Source: Cannabis sativa
Lineage: Eukaryota; Streptophyta; Magnoliopsida; Rosales; Cannabaceae
Reading direction: 5' to 3'
Assembly: GCF_029168945.1 (NCBI RefSeq)
Contig: NC_083601.1
Coordinates: 72,467,595-72,531,594 of the forward strand
DNA: 64,000 nucleotides
Under the pieces are notes generated by a model. That model was given only the letters and a program-made list of their open reading frames with translations. It did not search any database and was not told the DNA's origin. A program made the position numbers and the translations under genes. Positions 49,175 to 60,499 of this stretch are shown one piece after another. Numbering within the stretch: position 1 is the stretch's first letter; every line of letters starts with the position of its first letter.

Positions 49175-51074
49175 TGTTGGGTTTTATGCCCTAAATGAAA
49201 CTCATTTCAATATAATCAGATTTACTTATTAATATAGATCAGAAATAACATTTAATGTTGCATGGTTCACATGATTTATTTCATGATTATATGAACATAA
49301 TGTATGAATTCATCTAAAACCCTTTTCACATACTTGATCCTGTTTATTGTGTTGTCAACATATTGGAAAGTAAACATGACTATGTGAATAAAGTTTCCTA
49401 GATTTATCAGACACAGGGTTTTACTGATATGATAATCTACAACAGAGTTTACTTGCATTTGGAGAAATGCTATGTTCTTTCCAGAACATTGGTTAAAGTA
49501 AAGCTCAGGTTGGATGCATGGAGTATGCATCGGAAGGGACCGATATTGAACTTTGACTTAGATTTATTAAACTTACCGTAATATCTATTCAAGTCAATAT
49601 CGCCTAGTTGATCCTAGATCAAATGATCTTAATCCTTTTATGATTAGGCTCCATCTCAAGAGGCTATTCGTGTTCTTTGATTTGTTAGTTATACCTACTT
49701 TTGGGTAGGGTGATACGTACATTTTGGGAACACGGTAGTGCAATTGAGTGGGAGCGCTAACATAAACATGGAATCTATAACTTCTATCTGGCGAATAGTA
49801 AGTAAAGGATGATCTCCTTCGAGCTTGACCAAACGAAAATAAATGGTGGAGTACTCATTTCACATAAGCTGAAATATCATTTATACGGGGTTAAGTGTTT
49901 TAAGGATAAAATACATTGTAGGGTGTAATAGCAGTGAATCTAATCCCTTTACGGTTATGATCATTCATATAGAGGATCATTGATCAAATTAGGATTATAA
50001 CAATGGATAACTAATGATGTGTCTATATGGTGGAACATATAGAGCATTCTATATACTCAGAGTGCAATTCTAAGTTCTATGCATGGATTCAACGAAGAAT
50101 TAATAAGTCAGTGAACTTAGGTTATAAATTCTTGATCTACTTATTGGAAGCTCGGTTATATGGACCCATGGTCCCCCCACTAGTTGAGATAATATTTCTT
50201 GTAAGACTCATATAATTGGTTTTGATTAATCAATTATAATTCTCAAATTAGACTATGTCTATTTGTGAATTTTTCATTAAGTAAGGGCAGAATTGTAAAG
50301 AAAGAGTTTTTAGGGGCATATTTGTTAATTATGATACTTTGTATGGTTCAATTAATAAATATGATAAATGACAATATTATTTAATAATTATTTATAGTTA
50401 TTAAATAGTTAGAATTGGCATTTAAATGGTTGAATTTGAAAATTGGCGTTTTTGAGAAAATGAGATGCAGAAATGATAAAATTGCAAAATTGTAAAAAGT
50501 GAGGCCCAAATCCACATTGCTTAGGGTCGGCCACTTTTATAGGGTTTTTCATCTGATATTTTCATTATTTTAATGCCAAATAATTCAAACCTAACCCTAG
50601 TGGAATGCTATAAATAGATAGTGAAGGCTTCAGGAAATTTACACTTAACTTTCACACTTTTCATTCAGAAAAACCTGAGCCTTCTCTCTCTATACCTGGC
50701 CGCCCACTCTCTCTCTCTCTCTTCTTCCTTAAGATTTCGAAATACTTAGTGATTAGAGTAGTGCCCACACACAGCAAGTGATACCTCAATCATAGTGAGG
50801 AAAATCGTGAAGAAAGACTTTCAGCAAGAAGAAGTTACAGCACTTAAGAATCAGAGAAAGAGATCCAGGTTCAGATCTTGATAATACTCTGTGACAGAAA
50901 GGATACAAGGGTTAGAGATCTGAACGGAAGGAGTCATATTATTCCGCTGCACCCAATGTAAGGTTTACTAAACTTTATTTGTGTTTATTTCATCGTTTTA
51001 GAAAGTTCATATTTAGGGTGTTAATCAACATACTTGTGAGTAGATCTAAGATCCTGGTAAAAGAATTTCCAACA
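49175..51074 (+). repeat. 3' LTR of copy E
   Basis: TGTTGGG...TTCCAACA, 1,900 bp. Its TATA box is intact at 50609-50617, unlike the 5' LTR. A (CT)8 run lies at 50707-50722. The antisense ORF seen in the 5' LTR is broken here. The next base returns to the gypsy I pol frame. Confidence 0.92.
50609..50617 (+). promoter_or_regulatory. TATA box of copy E 3' LTR
   Basis: TATAAATAG. If active it could read outward into the gypsy I pol remnant. Confidence 0.6.
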
Positions 51075-53969
51075 CGGAGCATGTCCCAGTGGTTCGAGAA
51101 TTTTTGGATGTTTTTCCAGAAGTGTTACTGGGGTTACCGCCAAAACGTGAAATTGATTTTGAGTTTGATCAAATACCAGGAGCAGAGCCTATATCAAGAG
51201 CTCCCTACAGGATGGCGCCTGCAGAGCTGAAAGAATTAAAAGTGCAATTACAGGGGATGATGGATTTAAAATTTACAAGACCTAGTACTTCACCTTGGCA
51301 GTGCACCAGTTTTGTTCGTGAAAAAGAAGGATGGAACTTTACGAATGTGCATTGATTACCGGGAGTTAAACAAGTTGATAGTGAAAAATAAGTACCCTTT
51401 GCCAAGGATAGATGATTTATTTGATCAGCTGTAGGGAAAGACCGTCTTCTCTAAGATTGATCTTCGATCTGGTTATCACCAGCTGAGGATTCGAGAAGAG
51501 GATATTCCCAAGACCGATTTTCGGACCTGGTATGGCAACTATTAATTTCTAGTAATGTCCTTCGGATTAACAAATGCCCCAGCAGCGTTTATGGATTCGA
51601 TGAACCGAGTGTTCAAAGACTTTCTGGATGATTTTGTTATTGTCTTTATTGATGATATTCTAATCTATTCAGACTCAGAAGAGATTCACGGAAAACATCT
51701 TCGAATGGTGTTACAACGTCTCAAGGAGCAAAAGTTGTATGCAAAGTTCAAGAAATGTGAATTTTGATTGCCTCAGGTGAGTTTCTTGGGACACATAGTA
51801 AGTAAAGATGGTATTTTAGTGGATCCAGTGAAGATTGAAGCGGTACGAGATTGGCCTCGACCTAAGTCAGCAACTGAAGTTAGAAGTATCCTGGGATTGG
51901 CAGGGTATGATAGAAGGTTTGTTGAAGGTTTTGCAAAGATTTCTACGCCCTTAACAGAGTTGACTCGAAAGAACTGCAAGTTCGTTTGGACTGATAAGTG
52001 TGAAAGTAGTTTCTAGGAATTGAAACAAAGGTTGATTACCGCTCCTGTATTAACCTTACCGGTAAGTGATGAAAAGTTTGTGATATACTGTGATGCATCC
52101 ATACAGGGGTTAGGTTGTGTTCTTATGCAGTAAGGGAAAGTGATTGCTTATGCATCCAGGCAATTGAAAGAGTATGAACAGCGGTATCCTTCCCATGATA
52201 TTGAATTGGCAGCAGTTGTTTTTGCATTAAAAGTTTGGCGTCACTATCTGTATGGTAAGAAGTGTGAGATTTATACTGATCACAAAAGCCTCAAGTACTT
52301 TTTCACTCAGAAGGATTTAAATATGAAGCAACGAAGATGGTTAGAATTGGTCAAAGATTATGACTGCGAGATTCTCTACCACCCTGGTAAAGCAAATGTG
52401 GTAGCGGATGCTCTAAGTCGAAAAGGACCAGGGCAAGTTTGTGAATTAAAGAAAATTTCTGCAAAATTAGCTGAGGATATGACTAGAGCGGGAATTGAAT
52501 TTGTAATTAGAAAACTTGCCAATATTACCTTGCAAACTGATTTATTGGAAAGAATTAGAGTAGCTCAACAAATTGATCTTGAGCTACAGAGGCATAAGGA
52601 GAAGTTAGAGGCTGGATTGGCAGAAGACTTTTCATGTTTATCTGATGGGTTGTTGCGATACAAGAACAGAATATGTGTACCGGTTGACAAGGAAATCAGA
52701 CAGGAGATTCTTGATGAATCTCATACTACACCGTACTCCTTACACCCGGGAACAACCTATTTGTATCATGATGTGAAAGCTTTATACTGCTGGCCGGGTA
52801 TGAAAAGAGAGATTGTTGAATATGTGTCAAGATGCTTAAACTGTCAACAAATTAAAGCAGAACACCAAAGGCCGACAAGTTTGCTTCAACCTCTAAAGAT
52901 TCCTGAATGGAAATGGGAAGACATCACCATGGATTTTGTAGTGGGATTGCCCAGAACAGTAGGGTATTATGATTCTATTTGGGTGATAGTGGATCGATAT
53001 ACGAAGTTTGCTCACTGTCTCCCGGTGAGGACAACGTATACAGTGGATCAATATGCTGATTTGTATATTAAGGAGATAGTTCGGCTTCACGGTGCCCCAA
53101 AGTTGATAGTGTCGGATCGAGATCCAAAATTTACATCCAAATTCTGGGGAGGCTTACAGCAAGCAATGGGTACTAAATTAAAATTTAGTAGAACTTTTCA
53201 TCCTCAAACCGATGGTCAATCGGAAAGGACGATCCAGGTGCTTGAGGATATGTTGAGAGCATGTGTAATGGATTTTGAAGGTTCTTGGAACAAGTATCTA
53301 CCTCTGATTGAGTTTTCTTATAACAATAGTTATCAGAGTACCATTGGCATGGCTCCGTATGAGATGCTTTATGGAAGGAAATGTCGATCACCTATTCACT
53401 GGGATGAAGCTAGTGAACGTAGGTATCTTGGACCTGAGGCTGTCCAAAGAACGAGTGAGGCTATTGAAAAGATTTGAGCTCGTATGTTTGCTTCACAAAG
53501 TAGATAGAAAAGCTACGCAGATCCAAAGCATAGAGATGTTGAATTCCAGATTGAGGATTTTGTTTTCCTTCGAGTATCCCCAATGAAAGGAATTCGAAGG
53601 TTTGGGAAGAAAGGAAAGTTGAATCCCAGGTTTATTGGTCCATTTGAGATTCTTGAGAAAGTAGGTCAGGTAGCTTATCGGTTGGCTCTACCTCCTGCCT
53701 TATCTAGGGTTCATAACGTGTTTCATGTCTCAATGCTTTGGAAATATGTATTAGATACAACTCATGTCTTAAGTTATTAAGACATTGAACTTCAGACCGA
53801 CCTATCATATGAAGAACAACCGGTGCAGATTTTGGACAGGAAAGAAAAGGTGCTGTGGAACAAGACTATTCCGCTAGTTAAAGTGCTGTGGCGGAACAGC
53901 AAGATTGAAGAAGCGACTTGGGAGTTAGAGTCGCAGATACGAGAGTTGTATCCCGAGCTTTTCAGGTAA
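51075..53969 (+). pseudogene. Gypsy I pol: RT, RNase H, integrase, chromodomain-like tail
   Basis: The frame resumes in register with 33460. The RT domain starts [17 protein letters not shown]; a short shift near 51295 follows, then stops at CTG-TAG (near 51432) and TAA (near 51544). The FIDD active site is at 51645-51656. RNase H begins with YCDAS (Asp at 52092) and ends ADALSRKG. Integrase has an HHCC finger (near 52720-52860) and catalytic codons 52932, 53115 and 53223, the last two 36 codons apart (D,D35E). Stops at 53475 and 53508 precede the GPF module (53583-53780). After TAA 53778 the same frame gives a chromodomain-like tail ending LFR at 53966. At least ten disruptions make it non-functional. 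Confidence 0.92.
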
Positions 53970-53984
53970 ATTTCGAGGACGAAA

Positions 53985-54005
53985 TTCCTATAAGGAGAGG
54001 ATAGT
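53985..54005 (+). other. Polypurine tract of gypsy I
   Basis: AAGGAGAGGATAG lies directly before the 3' LTR, just after the pol stop codon and a short non-coding gap. Confidence 0.7.
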
Positions 54006-56075
54006 TGTAATATCCCGGAATATAAATATTATTGAAATAGGCATATTTTATTAAATATGTAATTATGTTGGTAATGAAGTAAGATTATGATCTTACTTAG
54101 GGTAATTATTGAGAATTTTACTCAATGAAATAAATAGCGTAATTTATTAATTACGGAGATAATTTTGGGATATGTGAGTACCGATGATAGCAATTTTTAA
54201 ATAAAATATTTTTTATTGGGCCCAACGATTTTGGTTAGAAATGTCACAACATTTATGGAAGAATTATTTTGAGAATATTCCGTACTAGGTTAGAAATTTT
54301 AGAATGTCGGTTTAATGGAATTAGCAAAATTACAAAAATGCCCTAGGTTATTTTAAAGTTTATATTTTTTTCATTAGGGGTAGATTAGTCTTTTGATTTT
54401 TTTTTTTACTTTTTAGGGCCGCCTACTATTTTTTAAAAGAAAGAAAAAAAAATGAAATGAAACCCCTATTTAAGGTAACAGCTTACAAGGCAAGAAACAA
54501 AACTTCATTCTTCTTCTCCCCTTCGTGCAAACCAACCAGCCAGCAAGAGAGGCTCTCCTCACCATTTTCTTTTGTCTTTGGAGCATATTATTCAACCTAA
54601 GCTCAACCTAGAAGTGATTGAGGTAAGTTTACACCTTATAGGTTGTGATTTTTAATGGATTTTGGTTGGTTTAAGGTTAGAGTTTTGTGTTTCTGCGGCT
54701 GTAGGGATTAGGTTGAGTTTGAGTTATGTTTAGGGTATGTTTTTGTGTATGTTGAGAATGGTTTTGAGAGGTTTCTTTGGTTGCTTGGATTGAAGTGTGT
54801 TGGTTGAAGCTAAAAGTTGAATTTCTTCACTTGAACATATGATTCTGAGTTAGAGATTGAATTTTTGTGTTTTGAAGCTTGGGTTATGTTATATTTATGT
54901 TATTATACTGTTTTGGAAGGTTTGAGCAGGTTTGGTTGAGGTTTGATTGGTTTTTGGGGTGAAAAACCAAAAATCACCATGACTGCCAGGAAAAAAAGGT
55001 AGGCCGTTTTTCTGGGCGTCTGAAAAACGGACGACCGTTTTTCCCAGGAAAGGGGGATTTCGGGTTTTTCTCCTCAAGTCCGATCTAACTCGGGGTGTCT
55101 TTCGGAGTGGAATTCAGGGTGTTTTAGAGATGGTTAAGCTAGTTTGATCCGGGGGAAAGTAGGGTGTGTTCGATTGTGAGAATTAGAGTTGATTATCAGA
55201 AACTTGATTACGGTTTTTATTGAGTTTTGGTTGTCGTGACATAGGATCGGAATCGCCTAGCTTGTTTTCCACTCAAGTCGGCCTGTACGCTTGAATTCAG
55301 AACTAAGGTAAGAAAAGTGGTAAGCACCGTATGTGGTTAAATATTAATGGCTGAAAGGTTATGGCCTTGATTATTACCAAGACTTTGATTAAATATTTGT
55401 TGAGCCTAGGTTATGACCTAGGGTTGGAAACGGTTAATACCGTTATGAGTAATTACTCTTGAAACCGCGGTTAGGTTTCTTACTTATCGTTTGCTTCATC
55501 GGGCAACGATAGTCACATATACAGCTCGCGGTTAACGAGTGGTAAAGGGGTACTTTATAAAGTATCAAGATTGTGTAATGTGTAATGTGTAATGTGTAAA
55601 GGGGTACTTTATGATATTATGTATTGTGTAAACATGATGACATGAGATTAAATTGATAATTATTTTTTAGTTATTGTTTGTTCACTTTTTCTTACTGAGC
55701 TTCTGTGACTCACGGGTGCTTTATGGTGCAGGTAAGGAGAAAGCAAAGGTTGAGCAACCATGAGTTCGGGGTCATAGCAGCAATGTATATATCAGCCGCA
55801 GTGTTTCGGCCCAGTAATCAGGATGCTCTATTTTTAAAGTATTTTGGGAGTACAAAGTTTATGTTTTAAAAACACTATTAAACCAGTTTGTGAATATTTT
55901 GAAAACAGGGGGACCCCATGGTTAATACCACTTATCTTTTATCATATAGTCTATGTGTCAAATTTTTAATAATCAAAATTTAATTAACCACACTTTTGGT
56001 ATAATTATATAGTGTCTATATAAGAATTTTATTAAATTGCACACACGTGGCGTCCCTGTTGGACAGGGCGTTACA
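54006..56075 (+). repeat. 3' LTR of gypsy I (2070 bp)
   Basis: Complete LTR, TGTAATATCCC...GCGTTACA, followed by TSD GCGTA. It retains the 840 bases (54781-55620) missing from the 5' LTR, including hairpin CCGTTTTT/AAAAACGG near 55003-55030, a run of GTGTAAT units (55573-55600) and a 15-base repeat (55543-55557 and 55597-55611). Confidence 0.95.
55543..55611 (+). repeat. Short tandem and direct repeats in gypsy I LTR
   Basis: GTGTAAT is repeated three times plus one variant (55573-55600), flanked by two copies of TAAAGGGGTACTTTA (55543 and 55597). It suggests local slippage or duplication within the LTR. Confidence 0.8.
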
Positions 56076-56758
56076 GCGTAGGTTGACAAAATACATATGA
56101 GGAAATGTTTGCACAATGGGAGTACATGACTAAACAGATTAGAGGTCTAAAAAGCTCTCTAGAGCAAGTGGAGACTGAAAAAGGAAAGTTAGAGGACACA
56201 ATCAAAAACCTCAACAGACTTCTTGATGAAAAGGAGAATGAGATCTATAAACTCATTGCTAATCTGATTAGAACCAAGCAATCACTACAATTCATTCCCC
56301 TAGGCACAGCTGCTATCAATCAAACCATACAACTCCAAAAGCCTTATGGTGATCGAACCTCCTTAGGCTATAAGATGCTGTATAAACAAGGTAATGACTT
56401 GTCGGTTGAGAATTCACTAACCTCAAATGTCGATTTGACCAAAAAGGAAGATGGGTTACTAGACATCCCAACCACCATTAACGAATCAGATTCCTCTGAG
56501 AAGAGACAAGTTCCAATTGGACCCACTAAACTCAAGTTTGAAGGAAGAAGGATTGATGTAGGCAATCTGCCACAAAATGACAATTTCATTCCAACATGTC
56601 ATTTTTGCAACAGGAGAGGTCACATTCGTCCCAAGTGCTATAAACTGCAGAGCTACTTGAAAGCAATGATGAATCGACCAAATAGTTTTCCTCAACCAAA
56701 TAAGTCTCATGGGCGCAAACCTCGTCAAGAATGGAAAATGAACTTGTCTTTCAACTGA
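56076..56758 (+). pseudogene. SIRE/Maximus-like copia gag, second segment (element F)
   Basis: The frame continues from 20414 across the gypsy I insertion. After one TGA (near 56084) it is open to 56758. It encodes YEEMFAQWEYM, a strong coiled coil (LEQVETEKGKLEDTIKNLNRLL, near 56155-56250), a linker and a second zinc knuckle CHFCNRRGHIRPKCYKL (CX2CX4HX4C, near 56597-56647). Two zinc knuckles on either side of a coiled coil are typical of SIRE/Maximus Gag. The protein sequence stops resembling Gag-Pol near 56745, where block H begins. It could be read as a stand-alone 217-codon ORF from 56105, but the split with 20123-20414 shows it is a fragment. Confidence 0.82.
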
Positions 56759-56853
56759 ACAATATGACCAAATACTTGAAAGCATATCCTCAAAAGATTC
56801 TAACCACAACAAAATGGTTTCAACTACTTCTCTTTCAAGTGAACAATATGGCC
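56747..56853. repeat. 23-bp near-perfect direct repeat
   Basis: TCTTTCAACTGAACAATATG plus three bases at 56747-56769 recurs with two changes at 56831-56853. It lies at the border of gag F and block H and may include H's LTR edge. Confidence 0.7.
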
Positions 56854-57417
56854 TCTATTTATAGAATTTTTTCACTCCCATATGAACATGAATGACCACC
56901 ATAAAGCCCTTGCATGTTACCAATTATAAATTAGGCATTTATAGTATTAATTGGGTGATTTAGAGGAGTTTTGGGATGTTAGAAAGACTCAAAAACATTT
57001 GTGCTTGTATGCTGAAAAAACAGTAACTAGTTACTAGTTACTATTATTTTCAGCTTTAGCCAATTCTTCTCCAAAGTGTTCCAAATCACTTCCACTTGAT
57101 TTTGAACCATTTATACACCTTATAAATGAATAAATCAACTCTCCAATGGCTATATTTTTAATAGCTATCATTCATTCACATTCATAAACAATTAGTAACA
57201 TCTTTTACTAATTTAAGAGTGAAAAAGAGATGAGAGTTACATATTCAAGTGATCATCAAATTTAAAGGATTTGCAACTCCTATTTTGTGATCATTCTACA
57301 CATTTTGTAACTCCATAATGTATGTTACAATTTGACAAAATTAATACTTTGTCACACTTAATTATGTATAACTTAATTATTCAATCTAAATATTATATTA
57401 TATAAAATAATATAACA
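56759..57417 (-). repeat. LTR-like block H, minus strand (tentative)
   Basis: On the minus strand a purine tract GTGGGGGAA (57418-57426) is followed by TGTTATATTATTTTATATAA, the usual arrangement of a copia PPT and LTR start. About 550 bases later comes a TATA box (TATAAATAG, minus strand, 56857-56865). The far edge is unclear, near 56746-56760. I read this as an LTR of a different copia-type element inserted in F. No TSD was established. Confidence 0.45.
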
Positions 57418-58041
57418 TTCCCCCACTAGATTAAATAATATCTCATTTATAGCAAATAATTTTGTAACACAATATTTTATTTAATCAATCAAACATTATA
57501 TTATGGAGTAATATAATATTCCCCCACTTGATTAAATAACTTCACTCTAATAGAAACCATTGCATTATTTGTCCACAGTGTACAATGTCTTTCGACTTGA
57601 ATTTTACCTTAGTGTAATTACCACAAAGTTTATCCAAATTTAGGTTGTCGTAGCATTGAACCACTATTTCTTGATAACAAACCAGTGATAACACACACAT
57701 TTGCTATGTTCACTCAAGAACCTTATGGATTGCTTTTGCACCGTTAATGGCCATGTACACAAATCCAATTTATGGACTTTCTAGAGAATAACTCTCAATT
57801 CTCATAAGAGGCGGCACCACCCCTAGTCCATATAGGTGGAGTTTTAGTGTCTCACAACACTTTATAAAATTTCTTAAGCTTAAGTGAGTTTTCTTAAGCT
57901 TAAGCTCCATTAAAAAACCTTTCAGTTTTAACCCTCAATTTTCACCGCATGTACTCATCCATAGATGGGACAATTGAGTACCACATTCACTTTATTGACT
58001 TATTATTACCTATTGAACTTAAGACTAGATTTTTACTAATG
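57418..58041. other. Non-coding DNA next to block H
   Basis: No protein signal. A second purine-tract unit (ATATTCCCCCACTTGATTAA, 57518-57537) repeats the one at 57414-57433, about 104 bases away. Two 12-bp palindromes CTTAAGCTTAAG lie at 57873-57884 and 57893-57904, and a short GGCGGCACCACCCC segment near 57811. It is possibly the 3' untranslated internal region of H. Confidence 0.4.
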
Positions 58042-58636
58042 TTTTTTTTTTTTTTTTATGAATCAAGTAGTTGTATTGCTCATAAAACTCATTTGTACAA
58101 ACAAAATAGCATCCTCATAGAAATAAGGACCTATAAGAATCATATATGATCTATCTTTTTTATTTACATCACTGCTAGTTACTCTATCTTTACAAGTTGT
58201 AAAACCAATCTTGATCCTTTTCCTTAACATCCTTCGGCCAAATCACCAGAATTCAGGCTCTTACTATCTCCTTAGTGTGCTGAATAATCTCGTTTGTCTT
58301 TACTGTCTTCATGTCCCATATGTGTTTATTCCTTGCATTCCAAATGTTATAAATCAAAGAAGCAATGGCTGCTGAAAATACCTTCTTTCTGAAGCTTGAC
58401 AACTTTGTTCTTCTTATCCCTCTCACCAGCTGCTGCATTAAGTTGGATTTGGAGCCCCATTGCAGCCACTGTTTTATTTCCAGCAGACAGTGAGCTGAAG
58501 CCACACATAAGAAAAATAAATGTTCAGTATTCTCTTGATGTTGGTTGCACAAGACACAAGTGTCTTCCTGCAGTATGTTATGAGCCTTCAATCTTGCTTT
58601 TGTTCTCAGCCGGTTGTGCATTGCTAACCAAAAAAT
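58042..58636 (-). mobile_element. LINE (L1-type) 3' fragment, minus strand
   Basis: A run of 16 T (58042-58057) is the poly(A) tail on the minus strand, followed by about 195 bases of 3' UTR and the end of the LINE ORF2. The fragment is cut at 58636 by copia G. Poly(A) plus a zf-RVT end is diagnostic of non-LTR retrotransposons. Confidence 0.85.
58253..58636 (-). pseudogene. LINE ORF2 C-terminus, reverse-transcriptase zinc-binding domain
   Basis: The minus-strand frame reads WLAMHNRLRTKARL, then CVLCNQHQENTEHLFFLC, the CX2C...H...C pattern of the zf-RVT domain at the C-terminus of plant LINE reverse transcriptases. It is open from the copia G junction to the stop at 58253 (about 128 codons). 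The catalytic RT and endonuclease parts are absent, so it is a truncated remnant. The annotated start Met (58621) is internal. Confidence 0.85.
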
Positions 58637-60497
58637 TGTTGGGTTTTATGCCCTAAATAAAACTCTTTACAATCTGATTAGTTATCAATATAAGAAATTT
58701 GAAGTGATTGATGTTTGCATGAATTTTACATGCTAATGGTTTAATATGTTTAAATATGTTTATTACATTTACACACAGAATCAGTTAAATCCAGATCATT
58801 TGTTTATTCACAGTTACAGTATCGTCAACAAAGTGGAATGTGATTGTGATCATATGTATCAAAAGTTTTGGTCCCTGTTTCATCGGTGTTATTGGATTTA
58901 CACTGATGTGATAATCAGCGATGATGTGTACTTACACTTGGAGTAAGTGTTATGTTCTTTCCAGGACATTAGTAAAGTATACTAGTTTCGAATGTATGGA
59001 GTATACACTGGACTGGACCGATATTGCAACTAAGTTAAGATATTACAAACTTACCGTTATACATATCTTCCCAAGTCAATATCAGTAGTTGATCTTAAGA
59101 TTAAAAGAATCTAAATCCTGATCTGCTTAGGCTCAACTCAGGAGTGTTATTCATGTTCTTTGATTTATTAGTTAAGCCTACTTTTGGGTCAGGGTGATAC
59201 GTATATTTTGGGAACATGATAGTATGATTGAGTGGGAGTGCTGAACATAAATATGGAATCTATAGCTTCTACTGGTGTATAGAAGTCAAGTGATGATTCC
59301 CTTCGAGCTTAGCAAATAGAAGTAAATGGATGAGCTCTTGTTTAACTGACTAATTATTAGATCACTAAACACCATTTTACGGAGTAGCTAAGTGTTTTAA
59401 GGGGCAAAATACATTGAGGGGTGAGAACGGTAAAGAAATCCCATCTCGATGTAGATCATCTATATAGAGGATCTTTAAATCACAATAAGATTATAACAAT
59501 GGTTAAATGAGATAGCATATTGATATCGTGGAACATACAATATGCTCTATATAAGTCTGAGAGTGCAATTCTAAGTTCTAAGAGTGGATTCAACGAAGAA
59601 TTAATAAGTAGGAATTTACTTGGTAAATTTGGTTCACTTATTGGAAGCTCAGCATATAGATCCATGGTCCCCATTCTAGTTGAGAACATTCTGCTTGTAA
59701 GACTCATTAATTGATTCGTGATTGATCAATTGTAAAGAAAAGAGTTTCTAGGTTTATTTATTTATTAATGGACTTTATATGTCTAATTAATAATTAAATT
59801 AAATGACAATATTATTTAATAATCTATTTTAGTTATTAAATAATTAGTTTTGGCATTTAAAAGGTTAGAATTGGAAAATTGGTGTTTTTGAGAAAATAGA
59901 GATAAAATTTGATAAAACTGCAAAATCAAGTGAGGCCCATTATAACACCATGGCCGGCCACTTAATGTGGGATTTCAAATTAATATTTTCATTATTTTAA
60001 TGCCAAATAATTCCTAACCTAAACCTAGTAGTTGCCTATAAATAGAAAGTGATGGCTCAGTCACAAAACATGCTTTCACATGCTTTCATTAGTAATCTGA
60101 CAGAAATTTCTCTCTTCAGAAAAACTGAGCCTTCCCCACTTTCTATACCTGGCCGAAACCCTCTCTCTTCTTTTCTCCTTGATCAATTTCGACCCTAGTG
60201 AAAGAGTAAGTGCCCACACACAGCAAGCAGTAACTCAATCATAGATTGGAAGACTGTGAAGGATCAAACTTGAAGAAGAAGGACATTCGGGCTCAGATCT
60301 TGATTATACTCTGCTACAAAAAGGATACAAGGGTCAGAGACCTGAGTGGAAGGAGACATTAATTCCGCTGCATCAATGTAAGGTTTTCTTTACTTTATAT
60401 GTGTTTAATTTATCGTTTTAGAAAGTTCATATTTAGGGTGTTTAAACAACATACTTGTGAGTAGATCTAAGATCCTGGTAAAATAAAATTTCCAACA
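58637..60497 (+). repeat. 5' LTR of copy G (1861 bp)
   Basis: TGTTGGG...TTCCAACA. It is closest to the B LTRs over the TTTACAATCTGATTAG stretch and the TATA region. It contains the antisense ORF 59480-59707 shared with B. Confidence 0.92.
60037..60045 (+). promoter_or_regulatory. TATA box of copy G LTR
   Basis: TATAAATAG in the same context as copy B. Confidence 0.7.
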
Positions 60498-60499
60498 AC

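Larger units (their letters stand above)
33461..51074 (+). mobile_element. Copia copy E, plus strand, carrying gypsy J
   Basis: LTRs are 33461-35350 and 49175-51074, nearly identical. The internal region (35351-49174) is about 6.3 kb once gypsy J is removed: PBS, GC island, A+T-rich leader, two hairpin modules, eroded pol, polypurine tract. It has no gag. The flanks are ACCAG on the left and CGGAG on the right, so no clean 5-bp TSD is visible. Confidence 0.92.
20415..56075 (+). mobile_element. Ty3/gypsy chromovirus-type element I with nested insertions
   Basis: The ends are TGTAATATCCC...GCGTTACA with the 5-bp TSD GCGTA (20410-20414 and 56076-56080). The 3' LTR is intact (54006-56075, 2,070 bp). 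The 5' LTR is split by copia B and has lost about 840 bp. The internal order is PBS, gag, protease, then copia E, then RT, RNase H, integrase and a chromodomain-like tail. Without its guests it would be about 8.2 kb. The gene order, D,D35E integrase and C-terminal tail suggest the Tekay/Del clade of chromoviruses. Confidence 0.92.

Noticed and set aside
58253..58656. Possible host gene with a zinc finger on the minus strand
   Set aside because: The CX2C...H...C pattern with WLA/RLxTxxRL is the zf-RVT end of LINEs, and a poly(A) tail lies at the right distance.
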